From: Acanthamoeba castellanii str. Neff
Lineage: Eukaryota; Discosea; Longamoebia; Acanthamoebidae
DNA: 64,000 nt
Reading direction: 5' to 3'
Assembly (NCBI RefSeq): GCF_000313135.1
Contig: NW_004457313.1
Span: forward strand, 422,815-486,814
Shown here: piece by piece, positions 44,324 to 56,866 of the stretch
Position numbering within the stretch: position 1 is the first letter of the stretch
Layout: each line of letters starts with the position of its first letter
Program-made: the position numbers and the translations under genes
Notes under the pieces: model-generated
Seen by the model: only the letters and a program-made list of their open reading frames with translations
The model's database searches: none
Told to the model about the DNA's origin: nothing

Positions 44324-46781
44324 GATGAGCGTGCGAGCGGATTCAGGGGAGTACGTTGCAATCTCTGCATTGCACCTTTAATTGCATGTGTACGCATTCA
44401 TTCCGATTCTCACCCGTTTGTCGTCAAATTCAGTGTCGTCCGGCTAATCTTGCAGTTCCTCAAGGAGCAGTCGCTCTTCAACGCCATGCACACACTTCAG
44501 GTAGCCCAAATATTTCTTTATATATTTGATTTTATTGATGAGATAGAACTCTATTCATTTATTGATTCGCGTGGTGCGTGTGCGTAGGAGGAGGCCCAAA
44601 TATCGCTCAACACGGTAGACAGCATTGAGGCCTTCACCTCAGACGTCACGCACGGTCGTTGGGACTCGGTGCTGCGCACGGTGGGCACATTTGCCCTCCC
44701 GCAGCCTCTCGTCATCGATCTCTACGAGCAGGTACGGCCCAGTTTCTTATTCTTCTTCGCATGTGAGTGCGCACGCATGCAGTGAAGTGACGTATCGGTG
44801 TGCGACACAGATTGTGATTGAGATGATCGAGTTGAAGGAGAGTGAGACGGCGCGAGCGATGCTGCGCGACACGGCGCCTATGGTGCTCCTCCGCAACAAG
44901 GACCCCGAGCGATACCTCAGGCTGCAGCGACTGATCAACAAACCCTTCTTCGATCACCGCGATGCCTACCCCGATGGCTCCAACAGAGAGAAGCGACGTG
45001 CCGTCATCGCCAAAGGTGAGTCTGGCCAGCTCATGGCCGTCTGCAAGCGCATGTGTTGACGTGTGGCGTGCGCGCGTGTGTCGTGTTGTGTTATGCGCGT
45101 GTGCATGCGTCAGCTCTTGTGGCCGAGGTGCAGGTGGTACCGCCATCGCGCCTGATGGCCCTCATCAATCAGGCGCTCAAGTACCAGCAGCTCCAGGGCC
45201 TGCTGCCGCCCGGCTCGGAGCTCGATCTGTTCCGAGGCACCACCGCCGCCCAGCAGGAAGAGGAAGAGACCTTCCCCACGCAGCTCGAGAAGATAATTAA
45301 GGTACCCGTCGTATTCTCTACTTGTGTTGAACATTAATTTAATCATTAATTGTAATTGCGATTCGAAATTGTACTTGAATAATGTTATTGCAATTGTTAT
45401 AGTTCGGAGCCAAGTCGCACGCCGAGGCGGCCGCGTTCTCGCTCGACGGCCAGTCGTTGGTCACGGGAAGCGTGGACGGCTTCATCGAGGTGTGGGACTG
45501 GGTCACCGGCAAACTCCGCAAGGACCTCCAGTACCAGGCCGAGGTGCCTCTCTGTTTCTCTCTCTCTCTCTCTCTGAGGAAGATGGTGGTGATGATGAAG
45601 CAAATACTGATGGTTCGTATCTTGGCTGTGCTTACTGGGGCGTGCAGGACAAGTTCATGATGCACGCTGAGTCGGTGTTCTGCGTGAACTTCAACAAGGA
45701 CAGCGAGCTCCTCGTTACGGGCAGCCAGGATGGCCAGGTGAAGGTTTGGCGTATGGCGACGGGCAAGAGCCTGCGCAAGTTCGAAAAGGCCCACGTCGAG
45801 GGTGTCACTTGCGTGTGCTTCGCCGACGATTCTTCACACATCCTCTCTGGCTCCTTCGACCACACCATCCGGTATCACACGCACACACGCATCACCGCAC
45901 ACTGTGCAACACATTCTGAAGAGTGCACTCGTTCGTCACGGGCATTGCAGGATTCACGGTCTGAGGTCGGGCAAAACGCTGAAGATCTTCCGAGGCCACT
46001 CCTCCTACGTCAACGCTGCCATCTACTCTGAAGATGAAAACTACGTACGACACACACATACACACACACCACCGCACACACACCACCGCACAGGCACGCG
46101 CATGACTAACTCTCGCTGTGTGTTGCTTCGCCGCCGATTCAGATCATCTCGGGCAGCAGCGATGGTACGGTGCGCGTGTGGGATGCTAAGACGACGGACT
46201 GCCTTCGCTTCTTCTCGCCAAGCGGCGCAGGACGGCACATCACCGAGCTCACCTCCATCCACTCGCTTCTCCTCTCTCCGCTCAATCCCGAGTACATCAT
46301 CGTCGGCAGCAAATCCAACACCGTCCACCTCATGAACCTGAAGGTAACCCTCTTTCATCATCGTCACCATCACCACCATCACCTTCACCTTCATCTAAAC
46401 GTTGTTCGTTGTGTCGAGCAGGGCAAGGTGATCAAGTCCTACTTCTCGGGGAAGAAGGACGTGATCTTCCTCAAGTGCATTACAAGCAAGAAGGGCGGCT
46501 TTATCTACGCTGTGGGCGAGGACAGGCACCTCTACTGCTTTAACGCCAACACGGGCAATCTTGACTACACTCTGATGGTACGCAGCGCTCGCTTTCATTT
46601 TCAAGTGTGCGTGCGGTCGTGCGTGTGTCGTGTCGTGTCGTGTCGTTTCCTCACTTTGCTTCGTTGATTGCAGGACCTGCACGAGAAGGAGGTCATCGGT
46701 CTGGCCCACCACCCGCACAAGAACCTCATCGCCACCTTCGCCGACGACGGCCTGCTGAAGCTGTGGAAGGGCGAAAAATGA
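44324..46781 (+). CDS. SMU1: Spliceosomal WD40 protein SMU1
   Basis: SMU1 works with RED/IK at spliceosome activation. ATG 44324 gives [20 protein letters not shown], a LisH motif, then CTLH ([40 protein letters not shown]). [20 protein letters not shown], the diagnostic [20 protein letters not shown] and [12 protein letters not shown] follow. Seven WD repeats include [81 protein letters not shown] and [12 protein letters not shown]. Stop TGA 46779. About ten exons; length fits the roughly 510-residue family. All domains are intact. Confidence 0.95.
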
Positions 46782-47238
46782 GTGAGTCCGTCCATGACTC
46801 TCTCGCACCACCAAGATCACTCTTTTCCTCCTGTGCGAGTCTGTCGTGCGTGTGTCACTTTTCCTGCTACTTAGGAGAAAAGCGACGGACCAACGGCTGA
46901 TCATCGAGTCATTTATCCCGCCAATGAGGGAGATTCAGGAATTCGGCGCGGGAAATTGTTTGGCGCCAAGGCGGAAAGCCCCAGGGGCAGGGACGTCTGC
47001 AGTACACAGGCTTTGTGGCGGTTGCAGAGTCGGCGCAACAAGAACAGGCTGCTCGCGGCGTTCGTGACATCTCTCGCGGCGTTGGTAGAACAGGAGGTGT
47101 GGACAGCAATCAGACTGAATTTCGGCCAGCAGGATAGATTCGATACATCGAGATCGAGATCGATTATTTCGAATAATCTCCATCTTTGTTCTGTAGCCCT
47201 CTGGTCTCCTCTCTTTTACCTCTCCTCTGCGCCGCACC
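46782..47238. other. Intergenic, nothing coding seen
   Basis: A 457-bp spacer with the SMU1 3' UTR and the promoter of the PAP2 gene. An imperfect palindrome GATTCGATACATCGAGATCG at about 47135 is the only visible structure. Confidence 0.45.
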
Positions 47239-49365
47239 ATGGATCATTCGAGTGATGCACGAGTGCGCGACTTTGAAGAAGACCTGGACGATGAAATCCA
47301 TCTCGATAATGCATCCATCAACAATGACACCGTCCTCTCGCTTCCGGCCGCACACAAGCACTTGTCCTCTGCACCACCGAGGCGGAGTCGAGATCGTAAG
47401 GGCTGCTACTCGGAGCGATTTCCCGATCGACGCGTCATCTTCCTACTCACGGTGATGCAGCTGATGGGATTCACCTTCCTCTTCCTGGCGGGCCTCGTCG
47501 AGAGCGTAGCCATCACCCTCGTGTGGGGCTTCCTGTCTCTCGGACTCTACCTCTTCATCAGATGGGCCAATCATCGCGGCTACAACGACACCTTGAGCGC
47601 CGCGGTGGCCCGCGGTCTGCTCATGGGCGCACTGGCCCTGGCCATCCTCTTCTACTACGAGGGCACCCACGGAACGGTACACGAGATGCGCGAGCGCGAG
47701 CCCAATCTCAAGCTCTACGACGACGAACTGCTCAGCATGGACCGGTTCATGCTCGGCTGGCTCTTCCCCGACGGACAGCTATCGCTGTGGGCCGACGAAA
47801 ATCGCTTCATCGGCCCAGAGAGCCTCATCGGACCCCTCCTCACCGAGATCCTTCAAATCTACTACGCCAGGTACCGACCGCGCACAGGTGCCTGCTACGC
47901 AGCACGCAACACATCCACACTAACGTCGCCTTCGTGCAGCTTCTTTGGCTGGTGCAGCGTGCTGATCGTGTACGTGGGCCTGTGGGAGTACTTCATCTGC
48001 GGCTTCACCGGTGCCCGCACCGACTCCCTTGAGGCGTACGCTGCTTACTATCGCCAGTGTCATCATCTTTATCATCACGCGCCACGCACTCTTCTTCTCG
48101 CTCGGGCACTTTTTAGCCTCTGGGTCGGAAGAGTCGACCGACACACTCGCTTACCCACACCCGTCTCTTCTTGCAGAGACGTCGAGGCGCACAACCCGCA
48201 CAAGTATACGGAGATGCAGGAGATGGGCTCTGCTGAGGACGGTGATGAAAAGGATTCCCCTTCATTCGATGGGTACGGCTCGGCCTCACGCGCGCGCCCG
48301 CTCTCTCTCTCTCTCTCTGGCCGGGTATCCTCACCGGGAGTCTCTGCGTTGCGTGCGTAGGGCTACGACGGGGGCCAAAGGACTCGCCAAGACCTACCGC
48401 TATCGGTTCTGGAAGTGGACCTTCTGGTTCACCCACGACGCGGCCGTCTGGCGGCGGCTCTTGATGATTATCCTCGCCATTCTCGGTACGCTTCACAGTC
48501 CTCTCTGCTTCGCGTTCTCTGTCTCTTGTCTGGCGTGACATGCATGCATGCATACATAACGGAGAACCCCAAGCGATCTCACTGATTGGTTCCACGACAG
48601 GCGCGTTTCTGTTGAACTACCTCGTCAGCTTCATGTTCCCGGCCGTGAGCCCGCGCGTTTCACTCAAGCACAGGTACGCATGTGAAATTCATACATGACG
48701 TCTCTCCTGCCTCCAGAGCTGTGCGAACTCCTTCTTCGCTCACCCGCCAGCCACTCACGGAAAAACAATGTCGATCAGATTCAAGAACCCGCTGTCTGGG
48801 TACTGGTTCAGCGACATCATCCGCGACACGCTGTCGAAGACCGACGAGGGCACCTATGGCTCGTTCCCCTCGGGACACGTCGCCCTCACCTGGGTTCCCT
48901 CCATCGTTGCCCTCAAGCTCGGCTATCCCAAATACGGTAAGGCCCTCATGTGCGTGTGTGTGTCGTGTGCGGTGCGTGCGCACACGTCCGCTCACCACTT
49001 ACGGTGCCGCTTGGGATTGCGCACAACCAGGTTGGAGCTGTCTGGTGGCTGCCGTGCTGATCACCTTCTCGACCCTGTACCTGCGCTACCACTACTTCAC
49101 CGACGTGGTGTTCGCCATCCCGCTCATCGTCTTCGGCCTCTACTTTGGCGGCATCTACACCATGACGCCCTACAAGCGCGCCGCGCGCCGCGCCTGGCAC
49201 TGGCTGCGACCCCGCCTGCCCTGCGCGTTCGTGCAGGAGTGGGGCCGCTATCACGACGACGACCTCGTCTTTGCTGGCGACAAGTACGATGATGACGATT
49301 ACGACGATGAAGTCGACGACGTTCACGACTTTGACGCCAACCAAGCGGAGGAGACGCGGCGATGA
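47239..49365 (+). CDS. PAP2/AUR1-like multi-pass lipid phosphatase/transferase
   Basis: ATG 47239 gives an acidic N-terminus (MDHSSDARVRDFEEDLDDEI) and, after SERFPDRR, several hydrophobic segments (VIFLLTVMQLMGFTFLFLAG, ITLVWGFLSLGLYLFI, GLLMGALALAILFYYEG). Later come SVLIVYVGLWEYFICGF and LLMIILAILGAFLLNYLVSF. Catalytic PAP2 motifs follow: GTYGSFPSGHVALTWVPS and YLRYHYFTDVVFAIPLIV, giving the two histidines and aspartate of the active site. The first PAP2 motif (KX6RP) is not obvious, as in inositol-phosphorylceramide synthase-like members. The tail is Asp-rich (DKYDDDDYDDEVDDVHDFDA). The substrate is uncertain: phosphatidate or sphingolipid. About six exons; a CATGCATGCATG tract and (CT)n runs lie in introns. 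Confidence 0.82.
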
Positions 49366-49620
49366 GCTTCCTTATGATGCGCGGAAAGCTAGAGAGCCGG
49401 ACGATGACCAAGAAGGGAAGAAGAAGAAGGGGAAGGAGAAGGAGAAGAGGGAGGCCCGCTGCCTTGTTCAGTGTACCTTGTACAAGATTTTGTTTATTAT
49501 TATTTATTTTTATTCTTTTAAAACATGTTCCAATCATTCTCAAGGGAAGAAGTACACGCTGCCGCGTGGTGATGAGGGACATACCATACGGGGTGTTAGT
49601 GGTCGGAGATAGGATCAACA

Positions 49621-49845
49621 GTTGTTGTTGTGGGGCCGAGGGCCGCGGAGGGGGCCACTGTGCGGGATCGGAGTGATTGATGACAGAGCCCGCACTGGAG
49701 TCCAGCACTGTGGGTTCATGGACTGATGACAACCCGTACAGTGATTGTTGTGGGCTATGTGGGCCGCTATGTAGGATCGGCGTGATTGATGACAGCGCCC
49801 GCACATGTGGGTTCAATTGATGACACAACCCGCACACGTGCACAA
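49621..49845. repeat. Two tandem copies of an approximately 115-bp GC-rich repeat
   Basis: 49621-49740 and 49741-49845 share the order GTTGTGGG..GGGCCGC, GGATCGG.GTGATTGATGACA, GCCCGCAC, GTGGGTTCA and ACCCG.ACA. Each copy itself contains two half-units around TGATGACA..CCCG. It lies between the PAP2 and Zn2Cys6 genes; no coding potential. Confidence 0.8.
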
Positions 49846-49987
49846 CTGTTGCGGGAGCGCGTTCATTGGACCGGTCTGTAGTTGTCAAAATACAAAACAG
49901 CTCAAGAGCTTTGCTGGGCCTTTGTTCCGTTTTGTTTTTGCCCTGCATCAGCCCTCCGACCTAAAGTTGAATCACACCCGCGAGGAT

Positions 49988-52398
49988 ATGCAGCAGCGCC
50001 CGAGGAAGAAGGTTTGCATCCAATGCCGTCGGGCTCACACCGCCTGTGACGGGTACCGCGTCCCTCATTCATTAAATTGACTAAATTAACCTACTCTCAA
50101 TCAATGTTTTATAAAATATTATTTATTTCTTCATGTATACATCGATTTTACTGGGCCTATCCCCTTATCATTTATTTATTTATTTATTTATTTCAATATA
50201 CAAAGGCACTTTGATTTCACGTTTTTCTCGTTGTCTGGTGCTGTCCATCCAGGCAACAGCCCTGCCGCCGATGTATTGGGGCCGGGATGGCCGACCAGTG
50301 CTGTCCACCGCCGCCCGGCAGGCCGCGCGGGCGTTACATGACCGGCGGCCTGGCCGGCGCAGGTGGTGCCCCGGGCGCCGCCGTTGCCGGTGCGCCGCCA
50401 CAGATGCCCAACGTCGGCATGCCCGCCCTGGCGCCCCACGTCATGCCGGCGCAGACCACCTTTGCCTCGGCCTTCGCCTCTTCCGCCGATCCCTCCGCCG
50501 CCGCCGCGGGCCTTGCCGACCCCTACGCCCAGCCGCAAGCCAAGAAGCAGCGCAGCGAGCCCAACGGCGGTGCCGGGGCTGGAATGATCGGAGTGCCGCT
50601 GCTGTACGACGGCGCGCAGGGTGGTACGACCACGTCGACGTCGACGGCGGCGGAGCTGAGCCAGATCAAGTCGCTGATGTCGATGCTGATCGAGCAGGTG
50701 CGCGAGGTCAAGCGCGAGAACGCCGACCTGCGCGAGGAGGTGCTCGATATGCGCATACGCCTGGACGACAACGACGCCATACACAAGCGGCACATGGACG
50801 AGCTGCGCCGCGAGGTGGCCGCCGCCGGGCTGAAGGGACCGCGCAAGGGCCGCCGATCGCACGATTCGTCGCCGTCGTCGTCGTCGTCGGCCTTGTCGCT
50901 CTCGACCACTACGCTCGCCAACAGCGGTAACACGACGGCCAACGTGCTCGAGTCGGCACTCCAGCGGCAGGCCATCATGACCACCCTGCCCTTCGTCCGG
51001 GAGTACAGCGAATATCTGGACTCGTTCGTGCTCAACGACGTCATGTACTCATCATCTCCCATCATCGCCCGTTGCGTGTGTCGTGTGCTTGTCGTGTGCG
51101 ACACGACTGACATCGCACGCGCGCAGGACGGATGCGTTTGCGGTGTTCTACATGGGGGAGCCCAAGTCAGTCGAGGAGCTCTCCGTCAATCCGCCGGTGT
51201 TCGTGCACGCCTCGCCGGCCTGCTGTGCGCTCACCGGATTCACCCAGGTTCGCACCCTTCACCACCGCCCACACCACCACTTGGCGCCGTAGTGCTCACC
51301 ACCCTTTTCCCCTCTGTGTGTCGTGTGTCGTGTGTCGTGTGTCGTGCGCCGTGTGCGGCGGTGCGTGTGTCGTGTTTGTAGGAGGAGCTGATGGGCAAGC
51401 CGATCTTCATGCTCTGCCAGACGGAGAAGGAAATGATCTTCGTCATCCTCACGCGCATCTTCAGCAAGCCCACCAAGCCCACGGGCGAAATCTTCGTCAC
51501 CACCATGACCTGGGCCACCAAGGACAAGCGCGCCCTCGTCGTGCGCCTGCGCCACCAGATCTTCTACAACAAACAACGACAGGTATCGTTGCGTGTCGTG
51601 TCGTGCGCGTGTCGTGTGCGTGTCGTGCTCACATTCCGCAACATTCCACAACAGCCCAAGTGGTATTTTGTGGCGGTGGAGTCGGTGCTGGACGACGACG
51701 CGCCGGAGCCGCAGCGGAGCCTGAGCGACATCCTCCACAACCCGAGCGAGCTGCAGCGCTTCAAGAGCCAGTTCTCGGCCTTCTTCGACTCGCTCTACAC
51801 CACCAAGACCGTCACCACCACCGTCACCACCCTGCACCACGCCGGCCCCGGCGCCCACGCGCTCATGGGCAGCTCCATCCCCGCCGCCTTCCCGCCCTCT
51901 TCCTCCACCACATTCTCCGCATTCCCGGCCATGTCGCACCACTTCCCGCACGCCATGATCGGCGCCGCCCAGTACTACCAGCAGCAGCCGCCGCAGCTGG
52001 GGCCGGCCTCGTCTGAGGACTACTCGCCGTCGTCCGGGTCGATGTCGGCCTCTTCGTCGTTCGACTCGTCGTCGCCCGATTCCAACCCGCTCGACCCAGC
52101 CACCACATCATCGTCGTCGTCGTCGACCTTGTCGTCGATGTCGTCATCGACGCAGGCGTGGAGCAACATCACGCTGGCCGAGCTTTTGGAGGACGACGAG
52201 TGCCGAGCCATCCTACAGGAGCAGAAGCGAAAGGCCGCCGAGAGTCACCAGCTCCAGCTCCAACAGCAGCAGCAGCTCAACCAACAACGCGTCAATCTCA
52301 CCAGCGGCAGCGGCGGAGGGAGCGGCAAGTCGTTGGCCGATCAGAGCCTCGAGGAGCTGCTCGACGAGTTCGTGCCGCGCACTGCCCAGCCCTCCTGA
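49988..52398 (+). CDS. Zn2Cys6 transcription factor with PAS-like domain, copy 1
   Basis: ATG 49988 gives MQQRPRKKVCIQCRRAHTAC. The intron (donor GTACCG) joins DGQQPCRRCIGAGMADQCC, completing a CX2CX6CX5CX2CX8C binuclear zinc cluster, a DNA-binding fold typical of fungi. An Ala/Pro-rich linker follows, then a leucine-rich coiled coil (IKSLMSMLIEQVREVKRENA, LREEVLDMRIRLDDNDAIHK). The PAS-like domain of the ERT1/AcuK gluconeogenesis-regulator type runs TDAFAVFYMGEPKSVEELSV, FVHASPACCALTGFTQEELM, MLCQTEKEMIFVILTRIFSK and WATKDKRALVVRLRHQIFYN with KQRQPKWYFVAVESVLDDDA. The tail is Ser- and Gln-rich. Stop TGA 52396; about five exons. It lies 242 bp upstream of its paralog. Confidence 0.85.
50171..50193. 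repeat. (TTTA)n microsatellite
   Basis: About five and a half TTTA units in the AT-rich first intron of Zn2Cys6 copy 1. Confidence 0.9.
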
Positions 52399-52640
52399 GC
52401 CCCCATTTGTTTTATTTGTTTTATTTGTTTTGCTTTTATCTGTTTTCGCTCCCAGTGCGGGCCTGTACACACATACACCACGAGTCGTCAACTTCACCAG
52501 ACACGGGGACCGCGGGGCAGTCACGTCTCGGCGGGTAGATCATTCCGGCGGTAAGATCCGGCGGTACTTGCCGGTAGAGGTTGCATTCCACACATAACTC
52601 ATGCTTTCACTCGGCCAGTGAAGCGCAAACGTTGTGCACA

Positions 52641-54858
52641 ATGATGGATCCCTCCGAACCCACAAAGATGAAAAAGAAGAGGGTGTGCCTGCCCTGCCGA
52701 ATGGCGCACTCTGCCTGCGACGGGTTCGCTCAACCCCCCCCCTCTCGCATTCGTTCTTCTCCCGTACTGCGTCGCTTTCGTTGTTTTTCTGAAGGCGCGG
52801 GGGGGGGCATCCAGGCAAGACCCGTGCCGCCGGTGCGTGGCGGCGGACACCCCAGGCCAGTGCCTGCCGGCGCCCTCGCGCAAGCGGGGCCGTCCCGCCA
52901 TGGGCCTTTTTGTCAATGACGCCAAGGCCGACGTCAGCAACCCCTTCAACAGCCTCACGAACTTTGACCTCACCTTCACGCGGCCTCCCTCTTCTTTCTT
53001 TTCTTCTTCCACTTCTTCTTCTTCTTTCTTTTCTTCTTCTTCTTCTTCTTCATCCGATGGATCATCGTCCTCTTCTCCACTCCAGTTCGAGCCACAGCTT
53101 CAACACACATCGTCACACCATCAACACCATCAACACCTTCAACAACTTCAACAACTTCAACACCAACACCAACAGGCGCCGACGCAAGCCACCAGCGCCG
53201 CCGCCGCAGCGGTGATGAACGACACCATCGGCGGCCAGGCCAAGAGGCAGCGGGCGTCAGCGTTGGTGGACTCGGCGGAAGCCCAGGCCCAGGCCCAGGC
53301 CGGGCGGGTCGACGGGGGGTTCGTCGGGCCGCTGGTGTTGCTGCTGGTCGAGCAGGTGCGCGAGGTCAAGCGCGAGAACGCGAGCCTGCGGGACGAACTG
53401 ACCCAGCTGACCACCCACCGCGTGCGCGCGTTGGAGGACGACAACCGCCGGCTCCACGCCGAGCTGCTCCGTCTGCGCAGCGTCGTCGACGATCTTCAAT
53501 CGCTACGCAACAACCACCAACCGCCGAACTCACAGCTACAGCTCTATCTCAACCCCGCCTTCATAACATCATCATCACCGTCGCCGCCGTCGCCGTCTTC
53601 GTTTTTCAACCCGTCGTTGTCGTTGTCGTCGTCGTCATTGCTGTCGCCTTCGTTTTTGTCGTCGTCGGACCTCGGGCCGCTGTCGGCGCGTGGCGCCGGT
53701 GGTGGGTGGGCTCCCAATCGGGGCGGTCGGCCTACTTGGGCGGGACTGCTGGGCATGCCCGCGTTCCGACCCCTCGCGAAGCGCGCGCTTCCGTTCCTCG
53801 ACGACTACGCCGGCGAACTCGCCACCCGGCCCTGCGTCTTCGATGACGTCTTGTACGCACCACGCCACATCGCTCACATAACTCGCATTCCTCGCTTATA
53901 CCGTGTGTGTTGTGTGTGTCGCGTGTGTGCTGCAGCAATGACATCTACGCGGTGTTTGACATGAGAGAACCGGCCGATCCACAGGAACTGTGCGTGAACT
54001 CACCGATCTTCACCTATGCATCCCCGGGCTACTGCGCCGTCACCGGATACGAGATGGTGTGTGTGTGTGTGTGCGCGTGTGTGTGTATGTGTGTGCGTGT
54101 GTGCGTGTGCGTGTGTTGGTCGATTTACCTAAGTGTGCGCGTTCAGGAAGAGCTCGTGGGCAAGCCCATCCAGACGATCTCGCGCACAGACAAGGAAACG
54201 CTCTTCATCGTTCTCGTGAATATCTTCGCCAAGCCCCCCTCGCCCGTGGGCGATTTGTGGGCCACCGTGCAGACGTGGCAGCACAAGAACGGCACTCCGC
54301 TCATGCTTCGCCTGCGTCACCAGCTCTTCTACAACCAGCTATGGCAGGTTCGCTCCCCTCGTTCATTGTCTTGTGGTGCGTGTGCGGTGGTGCGTGTGCG
54401 TGTGCGTGGGCGTGCGATGATATTTACATCAACTACGTTAGCCGAAGTGGTTGGTGCTGGTGACGGAGTCGGTGCTGGAAAGCCCGCACCTCCAGCCGCA
54501 GAACGACATTCTTCACACGCCCGACGAGTTCCAGCGCTTCCGCACCCGCTTCCCGGCCTTCTTCGACTCGCTCTTCACCACCAGCACCCGGACCGCCAGG
54601 CTCAAGGCCGCCGGCTCCACCACCACCAGCCTTGGTCGGCCGCTGTCGGCTTCGTTCGGCGTTGAGCAGTGGTTCACTGCGCCGCTACCCAGCGGAGGCG
54701 TGACCGGCGCCACCATCCGGGAGCTCGATGACGACAGTGCCGACACGCCCCCGCCGCAGGCCGTGGCGCCGGCGGAGGTCACGGGCGACTACCAGTTGGG
54801 CGACATCCTCAGCATCCTTGACTCGCCGCGCGCTCCCTTCTCCCCCTTCTCCACCTGA
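52641..54858 (+). CDS. Zn2Cys6 transcription factor with PAS-like domain, copy 2
   Basis: The first of two adjacent ATGs is at 52641 (MMDPSEPTKMKKKRVCLPCR). Splicing joins MAHSACDG to QDPCRRCVAADTPGQC, the same CX2CX6CX5CX2CX8C cluster with the intron at the same place as in copy 1. Low-complexity His/Gln/Ser tracts follow, then the shared coiled coil (LLVEQVREVKRENASLRDEL). The PAS-like domain runs NDIYAVFDMREPADPQELCV, YASPGYCAVTGYEMEELVGK, TISRTDKETLFIVLVNIFAK and LMLRLRHQLFYNQLWQPKWL, with FRTRFPAFFDSLFTTSTRTA after it. Exon structure and domain order match copy 1, so they are tandem duplicates; low-complexity linkers differ freely. Stop TGA 54856. Confidence 0.85.
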
Positions 54859-54988
54859 TCAGCTTCTGGCACCTTCCCTGGACCACTGCAACGCACTTTC
54901 GGAGTTGTATCACTACACTTTTTGCTCAGTAGCGAAGCCAAAGCAACACCTACAAACACACCACACCAGCCCTGCGTACGAAGCAAAC

Positions 54989-56802
54989 ATGTTGAGGGAG
55001 GCTGCCGTGTGTGGCATTGTGTTCCTGTTGGTTTTGGGCCTGGCAGCCCTGTTCACACGCCACCCTATTCCTCCTTTCGCTGCCGGGTAAGTGAAGTTGC
55101 ACCTTTGCTTGTCGGCCGACCAACAAAGGTGATCATTCACTATCACCATCTTCTAACGCTCTGCACAACAGAGATGGCCCCGCAACCACGCCCCGCGCTT
55201 CCCTGGGTCCTTCACCGCGCATGGACCCTGAGTACCTCGTCCTTCTGCGAGACCACCTAACCGGCCCACTCCGTACTACCTCCGCCGCCCTTCTTCTTCT
55301 TCTTCAAGTTAGTGTTCTTCTGCCCCTGAACTGCTCATATTGCGTGGCTCACCCGTCGTTGTACTACTCGGTTCACTGGATGCCCGAAAGTCGAGCTGCA
55401 GGTGGCCACGTTGCGTTCGGTTGTTGATGCGTGTAAAGACGGCAGCCAGCTGAGGCATGTCTACGCCATCGATCACGACCAGAACTCACACGTGCTCCTC
55501 TTCCATCTCTCCACAACGTACGCGCAATGACTGCTTTCTACTTCACCATCATCTTCATGCCCTCTCATCCCTCCCCCCCAAAGGGCGCTTCGCAAGATGA
55601 GGGCGCACCCCTACGTCGCCCTGGTCGAGGCTAAGCAGGGTGCCACCGACCTGCCCAAGGTGTGCAACAGTCCCACCGACAACAACTTGTCCACCCGCCT
55701 GCAGTGCTCAGGGAAGGAGATCGCCGTTTCTGCCCGCTTCATCGACATCGCTGTGGAGCAGGTGGGTGAACACCGAACGCTCGGTCTCGCTTGTGGTCGA
55801 AAGGGAGTGGCGGTGTTGTGAACTGAGGTGGTCGCTTGTTGTGATCAGCCGAACGCGGGAGGGAGGCGCACTGTGACGCTTCTGGAGTACAAGGGCGGGT
55901 TCTACATCGCCTTGCCCACCGACAACCCGAGTGTCTCCACCTACAAGGTACACTACTGCACACACACACGAGAACAACGTTGGCCAACGTAGGAAAAACT
56001 CATGAAGTGATCGGTTGTTGGTCTTGTAAACAGTGTCCGACGCGCCTCCAAGGCACCATGTCCGACATCGTGACCACGTGGTTCGCCATTCGGTTCAATC
56101 CCCAAGACTTGACCGTCAACACGGGCGACTACACCTTTGTCACGTACGTGTGTCGCACTCCTGGCTACCTTCGTGCGTGAAAACATGTTCACCACATACG
56201 GTGCCGATGCTATCAGGAGCACCGGATACAACACGCACCACAAGGACATGGGTCCTGATGCAGCTACACATGTCCCCTTCGCTACCTGTTTTGGTGCCTT
56301 CTTCCCCCCTTGTCCCCCCCAACCTTTTTGAGGTCTAATCCACTGAATTGACCACTTCCCCACAACAGGCTGTGAGGCGTCGCAAAGGGACGACGGCAGA
56401 GCAGTGGTGGACCTGCACGGCACCCCGTTCGTGGTCCTCGACAACCAGTTCAAAGTGCGTCTGACCACCTTACCTCTCTTTCACTTGATTTCTGGTGTCA
56501 TCCAACTCTCTTCTTCTTCTTCCTGGGAAACTGACAGTTCGCTGGCTACTTCGCCTACGGGACGTGGACCTATTCGAACAACGCCCAATTGGTTGACCTC
56601 ACCGGCGGGGTACCAGCTTCGCCCTCCATCCTCTCGTGTGGTTACAACACAAACAGAAAGCCTCATTATTCCGACGAATGTGTGTGCTTGGGGGGGGGGC
56701 ATGCAGGGCTACTGTGGCTGGACGGCCCCGTTGGCGGCTGCGGACAACGAGAACATGGCGTGCAACGGCGGCTGGCACCTCCAGCTTGGCCTTCTTCTTT
56801 AG
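54989..56802 (+). CDS. Secreted protein with I9-like (subtilisin propeptide) domain, copy 1
   Basis: ATG 54989 begins a signal peptide (MLREAAVCGIVFLLVLGLAA). Exons then give MDPEYLVLLRDHLTGP, VELQVATLRSVVDACKDGSQ, RHVYAIDHDQNSHVLLFHLS and LRKMRAHPYVALVEAKQGAT. This is the beta-alpha-beta-beta-alpha-beta pattern of peptidase inhibitor I9, including the terminal HP.VA.VE. No subtilase catalytic domain follows. Instead there is LLEYKGGFYIALPTDNPSVS, CPTRLQGTMSDIVTTWFAIR, NTHHKDMGPDAATHVPFATC, DGRAVVDLHGTPFVVLDN, YFAYGTWTYSNNAQLVDLTG and a Cys-containing end GYCGWTAPLAAADNENMACN. The second domain is unknown. Role: perhaps a free propeptide-like protease inhibitor (inference). Stop TAG 56800. 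Confidence 0.68.
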
Positions 56803-56866
56803 AGACAAGAAGAAGGACATTTGATCACGATCTACAAGAGATCGCACTTCTTTACCTCGCCACGAG

